A DNA stretch of 64,000 nucleotides, from NCBI GenBank assembly GCA_963740835.1, contig CAVUFH010000007.1, positions 806,001-870,000 on the forward strand, given 5' to 3'. A model generated the notes under the pieces. It worked only from the letters and a program-made list of their open reading frames with translations. It was not told the origin of the DNA and ran no database searches. Below are positions 1 to 8,483 of this stretch, in pieces (positions within the stretch are counted from its first letter, which is position 1; each line of letters opens with the position of its first letter). A program made the translations under genes and the position numbers. The DNA comes from CAVUFH01 sp963740835. GTDB lineage: Bacteria > Actinomycetota > Acidimicrobiia > IMCC26256 > PALSA-610.

Positions 1-704
1 GCAACGCGGTCGACGGCCCGACGTCCGTGCTGCTCGCCGACGCGTTCCGTGCCTTCGACAAGGACGACGAGCGCTCGGTCGCGGTGCTCACCGGTACCGA
101 CGGAACGTTCTGCGCGGGCGCCGACCTCAAGGGCATCTCGGACGGACGCGGCAACCCGGTACGCGAGCAGGGCGACGGGCCGATGGGGCCGAGCCGGATG
201 CTGCTCGGCAAGCCGGTGATCGCGGCGGTCGAGGGTTACGCGGTCGCGGGGGGCCTCGAGCTCGCGCTCTGGTGCGACCTGCGCGTCGCCGCGACCGACG
301 CGGTGTTCGGCGTGTTCTGCCGGCGTTGGGGGGTCCCCCTCATCGACGGCGGCACGATCCGTCTGCCCCGCTTGATCGGGCAGTCGCACGCGCTCGATCT
401 GATCCTCACCGGGCGCGGCGTCTCCGGCGAAGAAGCGCTGCGCATGGGACTCGCGAACCGGCTCGTGGAACCGGGCGGCGCGCTCGCGGCTGCCGTCACG
501 CTCGCGAAAGAACTCGCCGCACTGCCGCAACGCTGCCTGCGCTCGGATCGCATGTCGGCATACGAGCAGTGGGACCAGTCGTTGCCGGAAGCGTTGCGCA
601 CCGAGTACGGCCATGGGCTGTCGACACTCGCGGCCGGCGACGCGCTCGAAGGCGCGATGCGCTTCGCCGCGGGCGCGGGCCGGCACGGACAACCGGCCGA
701 CTGA
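1..704 (+). CDS. Enoyl-CoA hydratase/isomerase family protein (5' end outside window)
   Basis: Crotonase-fold protein, probably hydrating an enoyl-CoA in fatty-acid or related acyl-CoA breakdown. The reading frame is open from base 3, and its first residues (NAVDGPT) match the conserved segment that follows the family's N-terminus, so only the start is missing. Visible family signatures are the oxyanion-hole segments FCAGADLKG and EGYAVAGGLELALWCDLRVAA, followed by the GVPLIDGGTIRLPRLIG stretch. About 233 residues are present against a usual 250-270. The second catalytic Glu is not obvious: the helix reads RRWGVPLIDGG, with Asp where many hydratases have Glu, so the exact reaction (hydratase, isomerase or other) is open. 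The gene is followed by a 75-bp gap before the citrate synthase gene. Confidence 0.85.
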   Translation, partial: NAVDGPTSVLLADAFRAFDKDDERSVAVLTGTDGTFCAGADLKGISDGRGNPVREQGDGPMGPSRMLLGKPVIAAVEGYAVAGGLELALWCDLRVAATDAVFGVFCRRWGVPLIDGGTIRLPRLIGQSHALDLILTGRGVSGEEALRMGLANRLVEPGGALAAAVTLAKELAALPQRCLRSDRMSAYEQWDQSLPEALRTEYGHGLSTLAAGDALEGAMRFAAGAGRHGQPAD

Positions 705-779
705 GGACCGTCGTAGACCCTCCTCGTCGAGTCGTAGACTCGGCGCGGCCGGATTCGTTCTTCGCGGAGGTACCAGCGC

Positions 780-2348
780 ATGCCGGACGTGACCCCGGAC
801 GCCACGAAACGCGGACGAGTCGTCGGCGACATCATGAGCCATCCGGTCGTCACCGCGCGGCCGGCGGAGACGCTCGCCGAAGCCGCGACGCGCATGCGAG
901 AGCGGAAGGTCGGCTCGGTCGTCGTGATCGATGCCGACGAGCGCCCGATCGGCATCCTCACCGAACGCGACATGATCCGCCTCGCAGCAGCCGGCTCCGA
1001 CGCATCGACCGCGAAGGTGTCCGAGTGGATGACTGCGGACCCGTACACGGTCGCACCCGACGTGGAGGCGCGTACCGCGTTCACGACGCTCTCGGAGCAC
1101 GGATACCGGCACATCCCGGTGGTCGAGGACGCCCGGCTCGTCGGGATCGTCTCGATGCGCGATCTCATGCGCATCGCGATGATCCAGCCGGCCGAGGCGC
1201 AGGCCCACGAGGTGCCCAAGGGCCTCGAAGGGGTGGTCGTCGCGGAGACCACCGTCGGCGACGTGCGCGGCCTCGAAGGCTTCTACCACTACCGCCAGTA
1301 CAGCGCGATCGACCTCGCACGCGGCCGCCCGCTCGAGGACATCTGGCAACTCATGTTCGACGGCGCGCTGCCGGAGACCGGAGCCGAGCGCACCACGTTC
1401 GCGGACAAGATCCGTCCCGGGCGGAAGATCCCGGGCGCAGTGCGCGACGTGCTTCCCGCGATCGCACGCGCGGGTGAGCAGTTCGTACCGCTCGACGCGC
1501 TGCGCACCGCGATCTCGCAATACGGCGCCGCACTCGGCTTCCAGCCGTCGATCGACGTCGACCATGCGACGCTCTACGACAACACGCTCATGACGTGCGC
1601 GGTCGTCCCCACGTTGATCACGGCGTTGTGGCGGCTGCGCCAGGGCAAGGAGCCGGTCGAACCGCGGGACGACCTCGGTTACGCCGCGAACTACCTCTAC
1701 ATGATGCACGGCGAGGAACCGACCGCCGAGCACGCGGCCGGCGTCGAGAAGTACCTCATCTCGACGATCGACCACGGGTTCAACGCGTCGACGTTCACCG
1801 CGCGCGTGATCACCTCCACCGGCGCCGACCTCGGTGCCGCGGTCGTGGGTGCGATCGGTGCGCTCTCCGGCCCGCTGCATGGTGGCGCGCCGAGCCGCGC
1901 GCTGCAGATGCTCGACGAGATCGGCACCGCGGACCGGGCCGAGCCCTGGCTGCGCGATGCGGTCGAGCGTGGCGACCGGCTCATGGGCTTCGGCCACCGC
2001 GTCTACAAGACCGACGACCCCCGCTCGGTCATGCTGCGCGACGTCGCCGACAAGCTCGGTGGCGAGAAGATGGAGCTCGCCCGCCACATCGAGGCGACCG
2101 CGATCAAGGTGCTCGACGACCTGAAGCCGGGGCGCCGGTTGTACACGAATGTCGAGTTCTATGCGGGCATCGTGATGGACAGTTGCGGGGTCCCGCGCGA
2201 GCTCTTCACACCCACGTTCGCGGCGAGCCGGGTGATCGGCTGGTGCACACACATCCTCGAGCAGGCGTCCGACAACCGGCTGATCCGCCCGAGCGCGCTC
2301 TACGTCGGACCGCCACCGCCGCAACCGGTACCCGACATCCACGCGTGA
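780..2348 (+). CDS. CBS-domain/citrate synthase fusion protein
   Basis: Citrate synthase-like enzyme (oxaloacetate plus acetyl-CoA to citrate, or a methylcitrate/citrate paralogue) carrying an N-terminal pair of CBS domains. Residues about 15-135 are two CBS repeats (ending GILTERDMIRLA and GIVSMRDLMRIA), a module that binds adenine nucleotides in other proteins. Residues about 140-510 are the citrate synthase fold. The catalytic set is visible: His367 in GPLHGG, His406 in GFGHRVYK and Asp467 in GIVMDSCG. At 522 residues it is much longer than a plain citrate synthase (about 370-430). An ATG start with GGAGG nearby fits. Its stop overlaps the GTG start of the next gene (GTGA), so the thioesterase is probably co-translated. 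Adenylate control through the CBS pair is inference. Confidence 0.9.
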   Translation: MPDVTPDATKRGRVVGDIMSHPVVTARPAETLAEAATRMRERKVGSVVVIDADERPIGILTERDMIRLAAAGSDASTAKVSEWMTADPYTVAPDVEARTAFTTLSEHGYRHIPVVEDARLVGIVSMRDLMRIAMIQPAEAQAHEVPKGLEGVVVAETTVGDVRGLEGFYHYRQYSAIDLARGRPLEDIWQLMFDGALPETGAERTTFADKIRPGRKIPGAVRDVLPAIARAGEQFVPLDALRTAISQYGAALGFQPSIDVDHATLYDNTLMTCAVVPTLITALWRLRQGKEPVEPRDDLGYAANYLYMMHGEEPTAEHAAGVEKYLISTIDHGFNASTFTARVITSTGADLGAAVVGAIGALSGPLHGGAPSRALQMLDEIGTADRAEPWLRDAVERGDRLMGFGHRVYKTDDPRSVMLRDVADKLGGEKMELARHIEATAIKVLDDLKPGRRLYTNVEFYAGIVMDSCGVPRELFTPTFAASRVIGWCTHILEQASDNRLIRPSALYVGPPPPQPVPDIHA

Positions 2349-2791
2349 GCACGGGCGCGGGAAACGACGACGACGCCGAACGCGTCGCGGGGTTCAACGA
2401 GTTCTTCGGCGCGCGCGTCCCCGGCCTGCTCGGCGTCGTCCTCGATCGTTGCGACCGCGAAGAAGTTGTCGGCCACATCGACGTCACCGAGGCATTGATC
2501 GCCGGCACCGGCTTCCTCTTCGCGCCGGCGGTCGTCGGTCTGGCGGACACGCTCGCGGCCGCAGGCACCGGCGTGTTCCTCGACCACGAGTCGAACGAGA
2601 GCTTCACGACCATCGAGCTCAAGTGCAATTTCCTCGGCAGCGCGCGCCAAGGCGAACGCGTCGTCGGCCGCGCGGTGCCTGCCCACATCGGCCGGAGCAC
2701 GCACGTGTGGGACGTGACGGTGACCAACGAGACCGCCGGCCGCACGATCGCCCTGTTCCGCAACACCCAGATGATCCTCCGCCCGCGCTAA
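2345..2791 (+). CDS. PaaI/DUF4442-like hot-dog thioesterase
   Basis: Small (148-residue) hot-dog fold protein, probably hydrolysing acyl-CoA thioesters. The sequence has the family's layout: an N-terminal helix (FNEFFGARVPGLLGV), the central long helix segment AGTGFLFAPAVVGLADTLAAAG with the Asp of LADTLA in the usual active-site place, then strands FTTIELKCNFLG and an end motif ALFRNTQMILRP. The start chosen is the GTG that overlaps the citrate synthase stop (GTGA); an upstream reading would run through the citrate synthase gene. The coupling to a citrate/CoA enzyme suggests a role in acyl-CoA homeostasis, but the substrate cannot be read from the sequence. Confidence 0.75.
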   Translation: MSTGAGNDDDAERVAGFNEFFGARVPGLLGVVLDRCDREEVVGHIDVTEALIAGTGFLFAPAVVGLADTLAAAGTGVFLDHESNESFTTIELKCNFLGSARQGERVVGRAVPAHIGRSTHVWDVTVTNETAGRTIALFRNTQMILRPR

Positions 2792-2804
2792 CGATTCGCG
2801 CTCG

Positions 2805-3257
2805 TCAGACGCCCCGCTGCCGGTTCGGTGGACGCTCCTCATGGGGCACACCAAGCGCCTCGAGCTGGGCCCCGACTTCGTCGATGACGTCGTCGACCTC
2901 GGTGTTCGGGCGGGCGCGGCTGATGTCGACGGCCCACTCGGCGAGGACGTCGCCAAGAGTGTCGAGCTCCTTCGCGACGCGGAGCAGGTTGACGACCTGC
3001 GCCTGGCGCTCGTCGGCGGGCTTTCCCCCGCCAGCCAAGACCGCCCAGACGGCATCACCGTCGCGCTGCAGCACCGCCGAGGAGCCGGAGAGCGCCGAGT
3101 CGAGCCGGCGCACGAGATCGAGGAGGTCGTTGACGCGCTGGGGTTCGGGCTGCGCGTAGCGGACGAGCGCGGCGCGCAGGCTCCAGCCCCCAGTGCGCGG
3201 GCGCTCGGCGAAGTCGACGAGCCGGGCGAGGGTGGGCGGTTCGAGGTCGGCGGGCAC
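2805..3257 (-). CDS. Conserved hypothetical protein
   Basis: I do not recognise a named family. The 150-residue protein starts at a GTG, is rich in Asp, Glu, Leu and Arg, and is predicted mostly helical, with heptad-like stretches at VNDLLDLVRRLDSAL and VVNLLRVAKELDTLGDVLAEW. There is no signal peptide or membrane segment. Codon use (GC-rich third positions) matches neighbouring genes, which supports real coding on this strand rather than the opposing frame. It lies convergent to the thioesterase gene, with only 13 bp between the two stops, so the two transcripts may terminate together. Confidence 0.6.
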   Translation of the reverse strand: MPADLEPPTLARLVDFAERPRTGGWSLRAALVRYAQPEPQRVNDLLDLVRRLDSALSGSSAVLQRDGDAVWAVLAGGGKPADERQAQVVNLLRVAKELDTLGDVLAEWAVDISRARPNTEVDDVIDEVGAQLEALGVPHEERPPNRQRGV

Positions 3258-3326
3258 ACGGGCAGCGTACGGATCGTGCGGGCGGCGTGCGCGCGGCGAA
3301 CGACGGCAACGGGACTGCTTCCGGGC

Positions 3327-3660
3327 TCAGTCCTTGCGGTAGTGCCGTGCTCGGGCGCGCTTCTCCTGTGTCGTCACCCGGAGCGCCGCGAGACAGAACT
3401 GTCCGACATCCTCCGCCACGGTGGGAGCGGCGGCGTCGGCGAACGAGTAGTAGTGGAACACGGCCATCACGAGTTGGTTGATGATCCACACGTCGCGCTC
3501 CGGCGCGCGTGGACCGCGTCCAGAACCTCGAGCCGTTGCAGCAGCGCGACGCGCAAGGAGCCAGGCGACAACGATCGCGACGGCAACGACACCGCGCTCG
3601 CGATCAATCGTTCCTGCGTATTCGCGGACGCTTCGGCGAGGCTGTTGCGGCCCACGGCCT
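3327..3660 (-). pseudogene. Possible TetR-type regulator remnant
   Basis: One minus frame (end at 3327) encodes a segment, VWIINQLVMAVFHYYSFADA then VAEDVGQFCLAALR, that looks like the last helices of a TetR-family ligand domain. Another frame (about 3467-3640) contains NTQERLIASAVSL, which resembles the first helix of a TetR DNA-binding domain. The helix-turn-helix itself and most of the middle are missing, and the pieces are in different frames. I read this as a decayed regulator upstream of the divergent operon that begins at 3814. The assignment rests on short pattern matches only. Confidence 0.3.
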
Positions 3661-3701
3661 TGCTCTACCCCGATCGGTTTCGAATGACCTGCGGGTCGTG
3701 A

Positions 3702-3754
3702 TGTACACCGCGCGTCGCGTAATCGGCTGCGAATATCGCCAGAGATGTTGTACA
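3702..3754. promoter_or_regulatory. Upstream region of the six-gene operon with two TGTACA boxes
   Basis: The 6-bp palindrome TGTACA occurs at 3702-3707 and again at 3749-3754, starts 47 bp apart, 60-110 bp before the first gene of the operon. Paired short palindromes next to a regulator remnant could be an operator, but no promoter hexamers are convincing and the boxes are short enough to occur by chance. Confidence 0.2.
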
Positions 3755-3813
3755 GACCCGATCGCCGGGTAGCGAACAAGGGAGGGCTTCGCTACAGCAG
3801 ATCGGAGGTCGCG

Positions 3814-5601
3814 GTGAAGGCGAAGGTGAGCGATCGGTTGTTGGAGCGACTCCGGGCGTGGGGTGTCGAGCGGGTCTTCGGATTTCCCGGCGACGGCATC
3901 AACGGGATCATCGGCGCCTTCAACCGGGCCGGGAACGAGCCGGAGTTCATCCAGGCGCGTCACGAGGAGATGGCCGCGTTCATGGCGTGCGGCCACGCCA
4001 AGTTCTCGGGTGAAGTCGGGGTGTGCATCGCGACCTCCGGACCCGGTGCGATCCATCTGCTCAACGGCCTCTACGACGCCCGTCTCGACCATCAGCCCGT
4101 CGTCGCCATCGTCGGTCAGCAGGCGACGACCGCGCTCGGCTCCAGCTACCAGCAGGAAGTCGACCTCGTCTCACTCTTCAAGGATGTCGCCGGCGAGTAC
4201 GTCACGATGATCACGACGCCGGAGCAGCTCGACGTCTCGGTCGATCGCGCCATGCGGATCGCGGCGGCCGAACGCACCGTCACGTGTTTGATCGTTCCCA
4301 ACGACGTGCAGGAGCAGGACGCGGTCGACCCGCCCCACGCGTTCAAGGTGGCACCGGGCAGCGTCGGCTTCACCTGGCCCGAGGTGGCGCCCGACGACGC
4401 TGATATTCGTCGCGCCGCCGACATCTTGAACGCGGGCGAACGGGTCGCGATCCTCGTCGGCCAGGGCGCCCGCCGCGCCGCGGACGAAGTCAGCACGGTC
4501 GCCGACTTGCTCGGGGCCGGTGTGGCCAAGGCCCTGCTCGGCAAGGACGTCCTGGCCGACGACCTCCCGTTCGTGACAGGTTCGATCGGACTGCTCGGGA
4601 CGAAGCCGAGCTTCGAGATGATGGACGAATGCGACACCTTGCTGATGATCGGGTCGAGCTTTCCCTACGGTCAGTTCCTGCCGGAGTGGGAGCAGGCACG
4701 CGGCGTCCAGATCGACATCGATCCCCGCATGATCGGCATCCGCTATCCGATGGAGCTGAACCTCGTCGGGGACGCCGGCGCAACGTTGCGGGCGATCATC
4801 CCGTTGCTCGAGCGCAAGGTCGAGCGCAAGTGGCGCGAGGGAATCGAGTCGTCGATCGAGGATTGGTGGCGGCTGGTCGAAGCGCGCGCCATGACGACTG
4901 CGGATCCGATCAACCCGCAGCGCGTGTTCTGGGAACTGTCCCCGCATCTGCCCGACAACTGCGTCATCAGCGCCGACTCCGGTTCGTCCACCAACTGGTA
5001 CGCCCGCGATGTGAAGCTCCGTGCGGGAATGCGTGCATCTCTCTCGGGGACGCTCGCGACCATGGGGCCTGCGATGCCGTACGCGATCGGTGCCAAGTTC
5101 GCGCACCCCGACCGGCCCGTGCTCGCGATCGAGGGCGACGGCGCGATGCAGATGAACGGCAACGCGGAGCTCCTCACCGTCGCGAAGTACTGGAAGCGCT
5201 GGACGAGCCCGACCTTCGTCGTGTTGGTGTTGCACAACAACGATCTGAACCAGGTCACGTGGGAACAGCGCGCGATGGAGGGCGACCCGAAGTTCGAGGC
5301 GTCGCAGGACATCCCTGATCTCGATTATTCGCGCTACGCCGAACTGTGCGGGCTCCGAGGCATCCGTGTCGAAGACCCCGACGACATCGGCGCCGCGTGG
5401 CACGACGCGTTCGCGGCGGACGTCCCGACGGTCATCGACGTGGTCGTGAGTCCGGATGTCCCGCCGATACCTCCCCACATCGAGTGGAAGGAAGCCAAGG
5501 CGCTGATGTCCGCGCTGTTGCGCGGTGACCCCGACTCCGCGGCCATCATCAAGCAGTCGACGAAGCAGTCGCTTCTCGACTTCCTGCCCGGCCGCGGATG
5601 A
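3814..5601 (+). CDS. Thiamine-diphosphate enzyme of the pyruvate oxidase/acetolactate synthase family
   Basis: ThDP-dependent enzyme that probably decarboxylates a 2-keto acid. Domain order is the family's: N-terminal Pyr domain (the catalytic Glu lies in QARHEEMAAF, about residue 50; SGPGAIHLLNGLYDA follows), central FAD/nucleotide-fold domain (about 190-340) and C-terminal PP domain with the ThDP motif GDGAMQMNGNAEL ending at HNNDLNQVTWE. I place the start at GTG 3814 because GGAGG at 3804-3808 lies five bases upstream and the family's MSDRLLERLRAWGV start follows closely; an in-frame ATG-like start 23 codons earlier lacks a site. At 595 residues it is nearest PoxB-like and 'TPP-requiring' proteins; acetolactate synthase is less likely because no small-subunit gene is nearby. 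First gene of a six-gene coupled operon. Confidence 0.85.
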   Translation: MKAKVSDRLLERLRAWGVERVFGFPGDGINGIIGAFNRAGNEPEFIQARHEEMAAFMACGHAKFSGEVGVCIATSGPGAIHLLNGLYDARLDHQPVVAIVGQQATTALGSSYQQEVDLVSLFKDVAGEYVTMITTPEQLDVSVDRAMRIAAAERTVTCLIVPNDVQEQDAVDPPHAFKVAPGSVGFTWPEVAPDDADIRRAADILNAGERVAILVGQGARRAADEVSTVADLLGAGVAKALLGKDVLADDLPFVTGSIGLLGTKPSFEMMDECDTLLMIGSSFPYGQFLPEWEQARGVQIDIDPRMIGIRYPMELNLVGDAGATLRAIIPLLERKVERKWREGIESSIEDWWRLVEARAMTTADPINPQRVFWELSPHLPDNCVISADSGSSTNWYARDVKLRAGMRASLSGTLATMGPAMPYAIGAKFAHPDRPVLAIEGDGAMQMNGNAELLTVAKYWKRWTSPTFVVLVLHNNDLNQVTWEQRAMEGDPKFEASQDIPDLDYSRYAELCGLRGIRVEDPDDIGAAWHDAFAADVPTVIDVVVSPDVPPIPPHIEWKEAKALMSALLRGDPDSAAIIKQSTKQSLLDFLPGRG

Positions 5602-8483
5602 CGCCCGGGTCCGACTACGACCGGCTCGAGGCGGAACTCCGGGAGGAGATACACGGCGAGGTCAGGTTCGGGGACGGTGACCGCGCGCTCTACGCCACCG
5701 ACGCTTCCAACTACCGACGGGTGCCCATCGGCGTGGTCGTCCCTCGCTCGGTCGATGACGTGGTAGCAACGATTGCAACGTGTGCCGGCCACGGCGTACC
5801 GGTGTTGTCCCGAGGTGGCGGCACCAGCCTGGCCGGCCAGTGCTGCAACGTCGCGGTGGTCATCGACTGGTCGAAGTACCTGCGCCGAGTGCTCGCGATC
5901 GATCGCTCGACGCGCTCGGCGCGCGTGCAACCCGGGTGCGTCCTCGACGATCTCCGCGATCACGCGCAGGAGTTCGGCTTGACCTTCGGCCCCGATCCCG
6001 CGACCCACGATCACTGCACGCTCGGCGGCATGATCGGCAACAACTCGTGCGGCATCCACTCGGTCATGGCGGGCCGCACCGCCGACAACGTCAAGTCCCT
6101 CGATATACTCACCTACGACGGTCTGCGGATGCGCGTTGGGCCGACACCGGAAGCGGAGCTCCAGCACATCATCGATACGGGCGGCCGGCGCGGTGAGGTC
6201 TACGGCGCACTCCGCCGGATTCGTGACACGTATGCCGATGACATCCGCGCCCGCTTTCCGAAGATCCCGCGACGCGTCTCCGGTTACAACCTCGACGAGC
6301 TCCTCCCGGAAAACGGCTTCAACGTCGCACGCGCCCTCGTCGGCAGCGAAGGAACGTGCGTCGCGGTGCTCGAGGCCGAACTGAACCTGATCGACAATCC
6401 GCCCGCACGGAGTCTCCTCGTGCTCGGCTACCCCGACGTCTACACCGCCGGCGACCACATTCCCGACGTGATGGCCGCAGATCCGTGCGGGTGCGAGGGC
6501 ATCGACCGCCGACTGTTCGATCTCACCCGCGAGCTGGGACTGCATCCCGACGCGGTGAAACTGATGCCCGACGGCGAGGCCTGGCTCTTCGTCGAATTCG
6601 GCGGCGAAGACAAGCACGAGTCCGACGCGAACGCGCGCGCGTTGATGCAGAAGCTCGAACGCAGCACCTCCGCCCCGAGCATGCGGCTGTTCGACGATGC
6701 CGACGAGGAGCAGCGCGTCTGGGAGGTCCGCGAATCGGGACTCGGCGCGACCGCCCACGAACCGGGCGGTGTCGACACCTGGCCCGGATGGGAGGACTCG
6801 GCGGTCCCGCCCGAACGGGTCGGCGCCTACTTGCGCGGCTTGCGCAAGCTCTACGACCGCTACGACTTCGACGCCGCGCTCTACGGCCACTTCGGGCAAG
6901 GCTGCATCCACACCCGCATCAACTTCACGCTGACGACCACGGCCGGGGTCGAGCAGTTCCGGAGCTTCGTGAGCGAGGCGGCCGATCTCGTGCTCTCGTT
7001 CGGTGGCTCGCTCTCGGGTGAGCACGGTGATGGTCAGGCGCGCGCGGAACTGCTCCTGAAGATGTTCGGCGAACGACTGGTCGGCGCGTTCGGCGAGTTC
7101 AAGGCGATCTGGGATCCGCAGAACAAGATGAACCCGGGCAGAATCGTCGACCCCGATCCCATCGCCACGAATCTACGGCTGGGGACCGACTACGCGCCGG
7201 AAACACCGGTCACGTTCTTCGGGTATCCCGACGACGAGTTCAGCTTCCGTCGCGCCGCCGGGTTGCGCTGCGTCGGTGTCGGGAAGTGCCGGCGTGAAGA
7301 GGGCGGAACCATGTGCCCGAGCTACATGGTCACCCACGAGGAGCAGCACTCGACGCGCGGCCGCGCCCGATTGCTCGACGAGATGCTGCGCGGTGAGGTC
7401 ATCACCGACGGCTGGCGCTCGGAGGCGGTGCGTGACGCGCTCGACCTCTGCCTCTCGTGCAAGGGTTGTTTCGGCGATTGCCCGGTCAACGTCGACATGG
7501 CGACGTACAAGGCCGAATTCCTGGCGCATCACTACGCCGGACGGGTGCGGCCGGCCGCGCACTACTCGATGGGTTGGCTCCCGGTACTCGCGCGTGCGGC
7601 TGCACACGCGCCCCGGCTCACGAACGCGGTTGCCCACGCGCCCGGACTCGCGACAGTCGCCAAGCGGGTCGGGGGTGTCGATCGTCGCCGCGATCTCCCG
7701 CGGTTCGCCCCGCAAACGTTGCAACAGTGGGCTGCGGGCCGCGCAGTGAGTACAGGGACCCGGCAACCGGTCGTCCTCTGGCCGGACACCTTCACCAATG
7801 CGTTCGATCCCCATATCGGCCGGGCTGCAGTCGCGGTGCTCGAAGCCGCCGGCTTCGATGTCTCGATCCCGGCCTCACCCCTGTGCTGCGGGCTCACGTG
7901 GATCTCGACCGGTCAGCTGAAGACCGCCACGCGCGTGCTCCGGCGCGCGGTCGACGCGCTCGCGCCCGTCGTCCGTGCCGGAGTGCCGATCGTCGGGCTC
8001 GAGCCCAGCTGCACCGCGGTCTTCCGCCACGACCTCGTCGAACTGTTCCCGCACGACGAGGACGCGTCGCGTCTCCGCGGCCAAGTGTTCACACTGGCCG
8101 AGATGCTCGCTCGGGCAGGTCCCGGTTGGGAACCACCGACCCTGCGCCGGTCCGCGATCGTGCAGGGTCACTGTCATCACAAAGCCGTGATGCACATGGA
8201 CTCCGACGCGGACCTGCTCGAGCGCGTCGGCGTCGACGCCGAGCACCTCGACAGTGGCTGTTGCGGCCTCGCGGGCAACTTCGGATTCGAACGCGGTCAC
8301 TACGACATCTCGATCGCGTGCGGCGAACGGGTGCTCTTACCAGCAGTGCGCGAGGCGGAGGACGATACCCTGGTCATTGCCGACGGGTTCAGCTGCCGTA
8401 CCCAGATCGCACAGTCCACGGATCGGCACGCCGTGCACCTCGCCGAAGTGCTCGCGATGGCACTCGAGCAGCCGTCATCGTGA
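5598..8483 (+). CDS. FAD-linked oxidase fused to Fe-S/CCG domains (GlcD-GlcF or D-lactate dehydrogenase type)
   Basis: A 961-residue 2-hydroxyacid dehydrogenase-type protein. Residues about 35-260 form the PCMH FAD-binding domain (RGGGTSLAGQ; GGMIGNNSCG), and about 260-530 the FAD-linked oxidase C-terminal domain (HFGQGCIHTRIN; SLSGEHGDGQAR). It continues into an Fe-S region with LCLSCKGCFGDCPVN and an upstream Cys cluster GVGKC/TMCPSY, and ends with two CCG-type motifs (PLCCGLTW; SGCCGLAGNFG). Electrons removed from a 2-hydroxy acid such as D-lactate or glycolate would pass through FAD and Fe-S centres to the respiratory chain. The dehydrogenase and Fe-S subunits are one polypeptide here. 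Its ATG overlaps the preceding stop (ATGA), and its own stop overlaps the next GTG, so synthesis of the three proteins is likely coupled. The actual substrate is unknown. Confidence 0.85.
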   Translation: MTPGSDYDRLEAELREEIHGEVRFGDGDRALYATDASNYRRVPIGVVVPRSVDDVVATIATCAGHGVPVLSRGGGTSLAGQCCNVAVVIDWSKYLRRVLAIDRSTRSARVQPGCVLDDLRDHAQEFGLTFGPDPATHDHCTLGGMIGNNSCGIHSVMAGRTADNVKSLDILTYDGLRMRVGPTPEAELQHIIDTGGRRGEVYGALRRIRDTYADDIRARFPKIPRRVSGYNLDELLPENGFNVARALVGSEGTCVAVLEAELNLIDNPPARSLLVLGYPDVYTAGDHIPDVMAADPCGCEGIDRRLFDLTRELGLHPDAVKLMPDGEAWLFVEFGGEDKHESDANARALMQKLERSTSAPSMRLFDDADEEQRVWEVRESGLGATAHEPGGVDTWPGWEDSAVPPERVGAYLRGLRKLYDRYDFDAALYGHFGQGCIHTRINFTLTTTAGVEQFRSFVSEAADLVLSFGGSLSGEHGDGQARAELLLKMFGERLVGAFGEFKAIWDPQNKMNPGRIVDPDPIATNLRLGTDYAPETPVTFFGYPDDEFSFRRAAGLRCVGVGKCRREEGGTMCPSYMVTHEEQHSTRGRARLLDEMLRGEVITDGWRSEAVRDALDLCLSCKGCFGDCPVNVDMATYKAEFLAHHYAGRVRPAAHYSMGWLPVLARAAAHAPRLTNAVAHAPGLATVAKRVGGVDRRRDLPRFAPQTLQQWAAGRAVSTGTRQPVVLWPDTFTNAFDPHIGRAAVAVLEAAGFDVSIPASPLCCGLTWISTGQLKTATRVLRRAVDALAPVVRAGVPIVGLEPSCTAVFRHDLVELFPHDEDASRLRGQVFTLAEMLARAGPGWEPPTLRRSAIVQGHCHHKAVMHMDSDADLLERVGVDAEHLDSGCCGLAGNFGFERGHYDISIACGERVLLPAVREAEDDTLVIADGFSCRTQIAQSTDRHAVHLAEVLAMALEQPSS

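Noticed and set aside
236..1252. Long minus-strand ORF over the enoyl-CoA hydratase and CBS-citrate synthase genes
   Set aside because: It is the antisense shadow of two real genes in GC-rich DNA; its composition is Ser/Arg-rich and shows no family pattern.
5334..7025. 563-codon minus ORF under the FAD oxidase gene
   Set aside because: Antisense of a well-supported gene, with low-complexity Arg/Val/Asp content and no motif.
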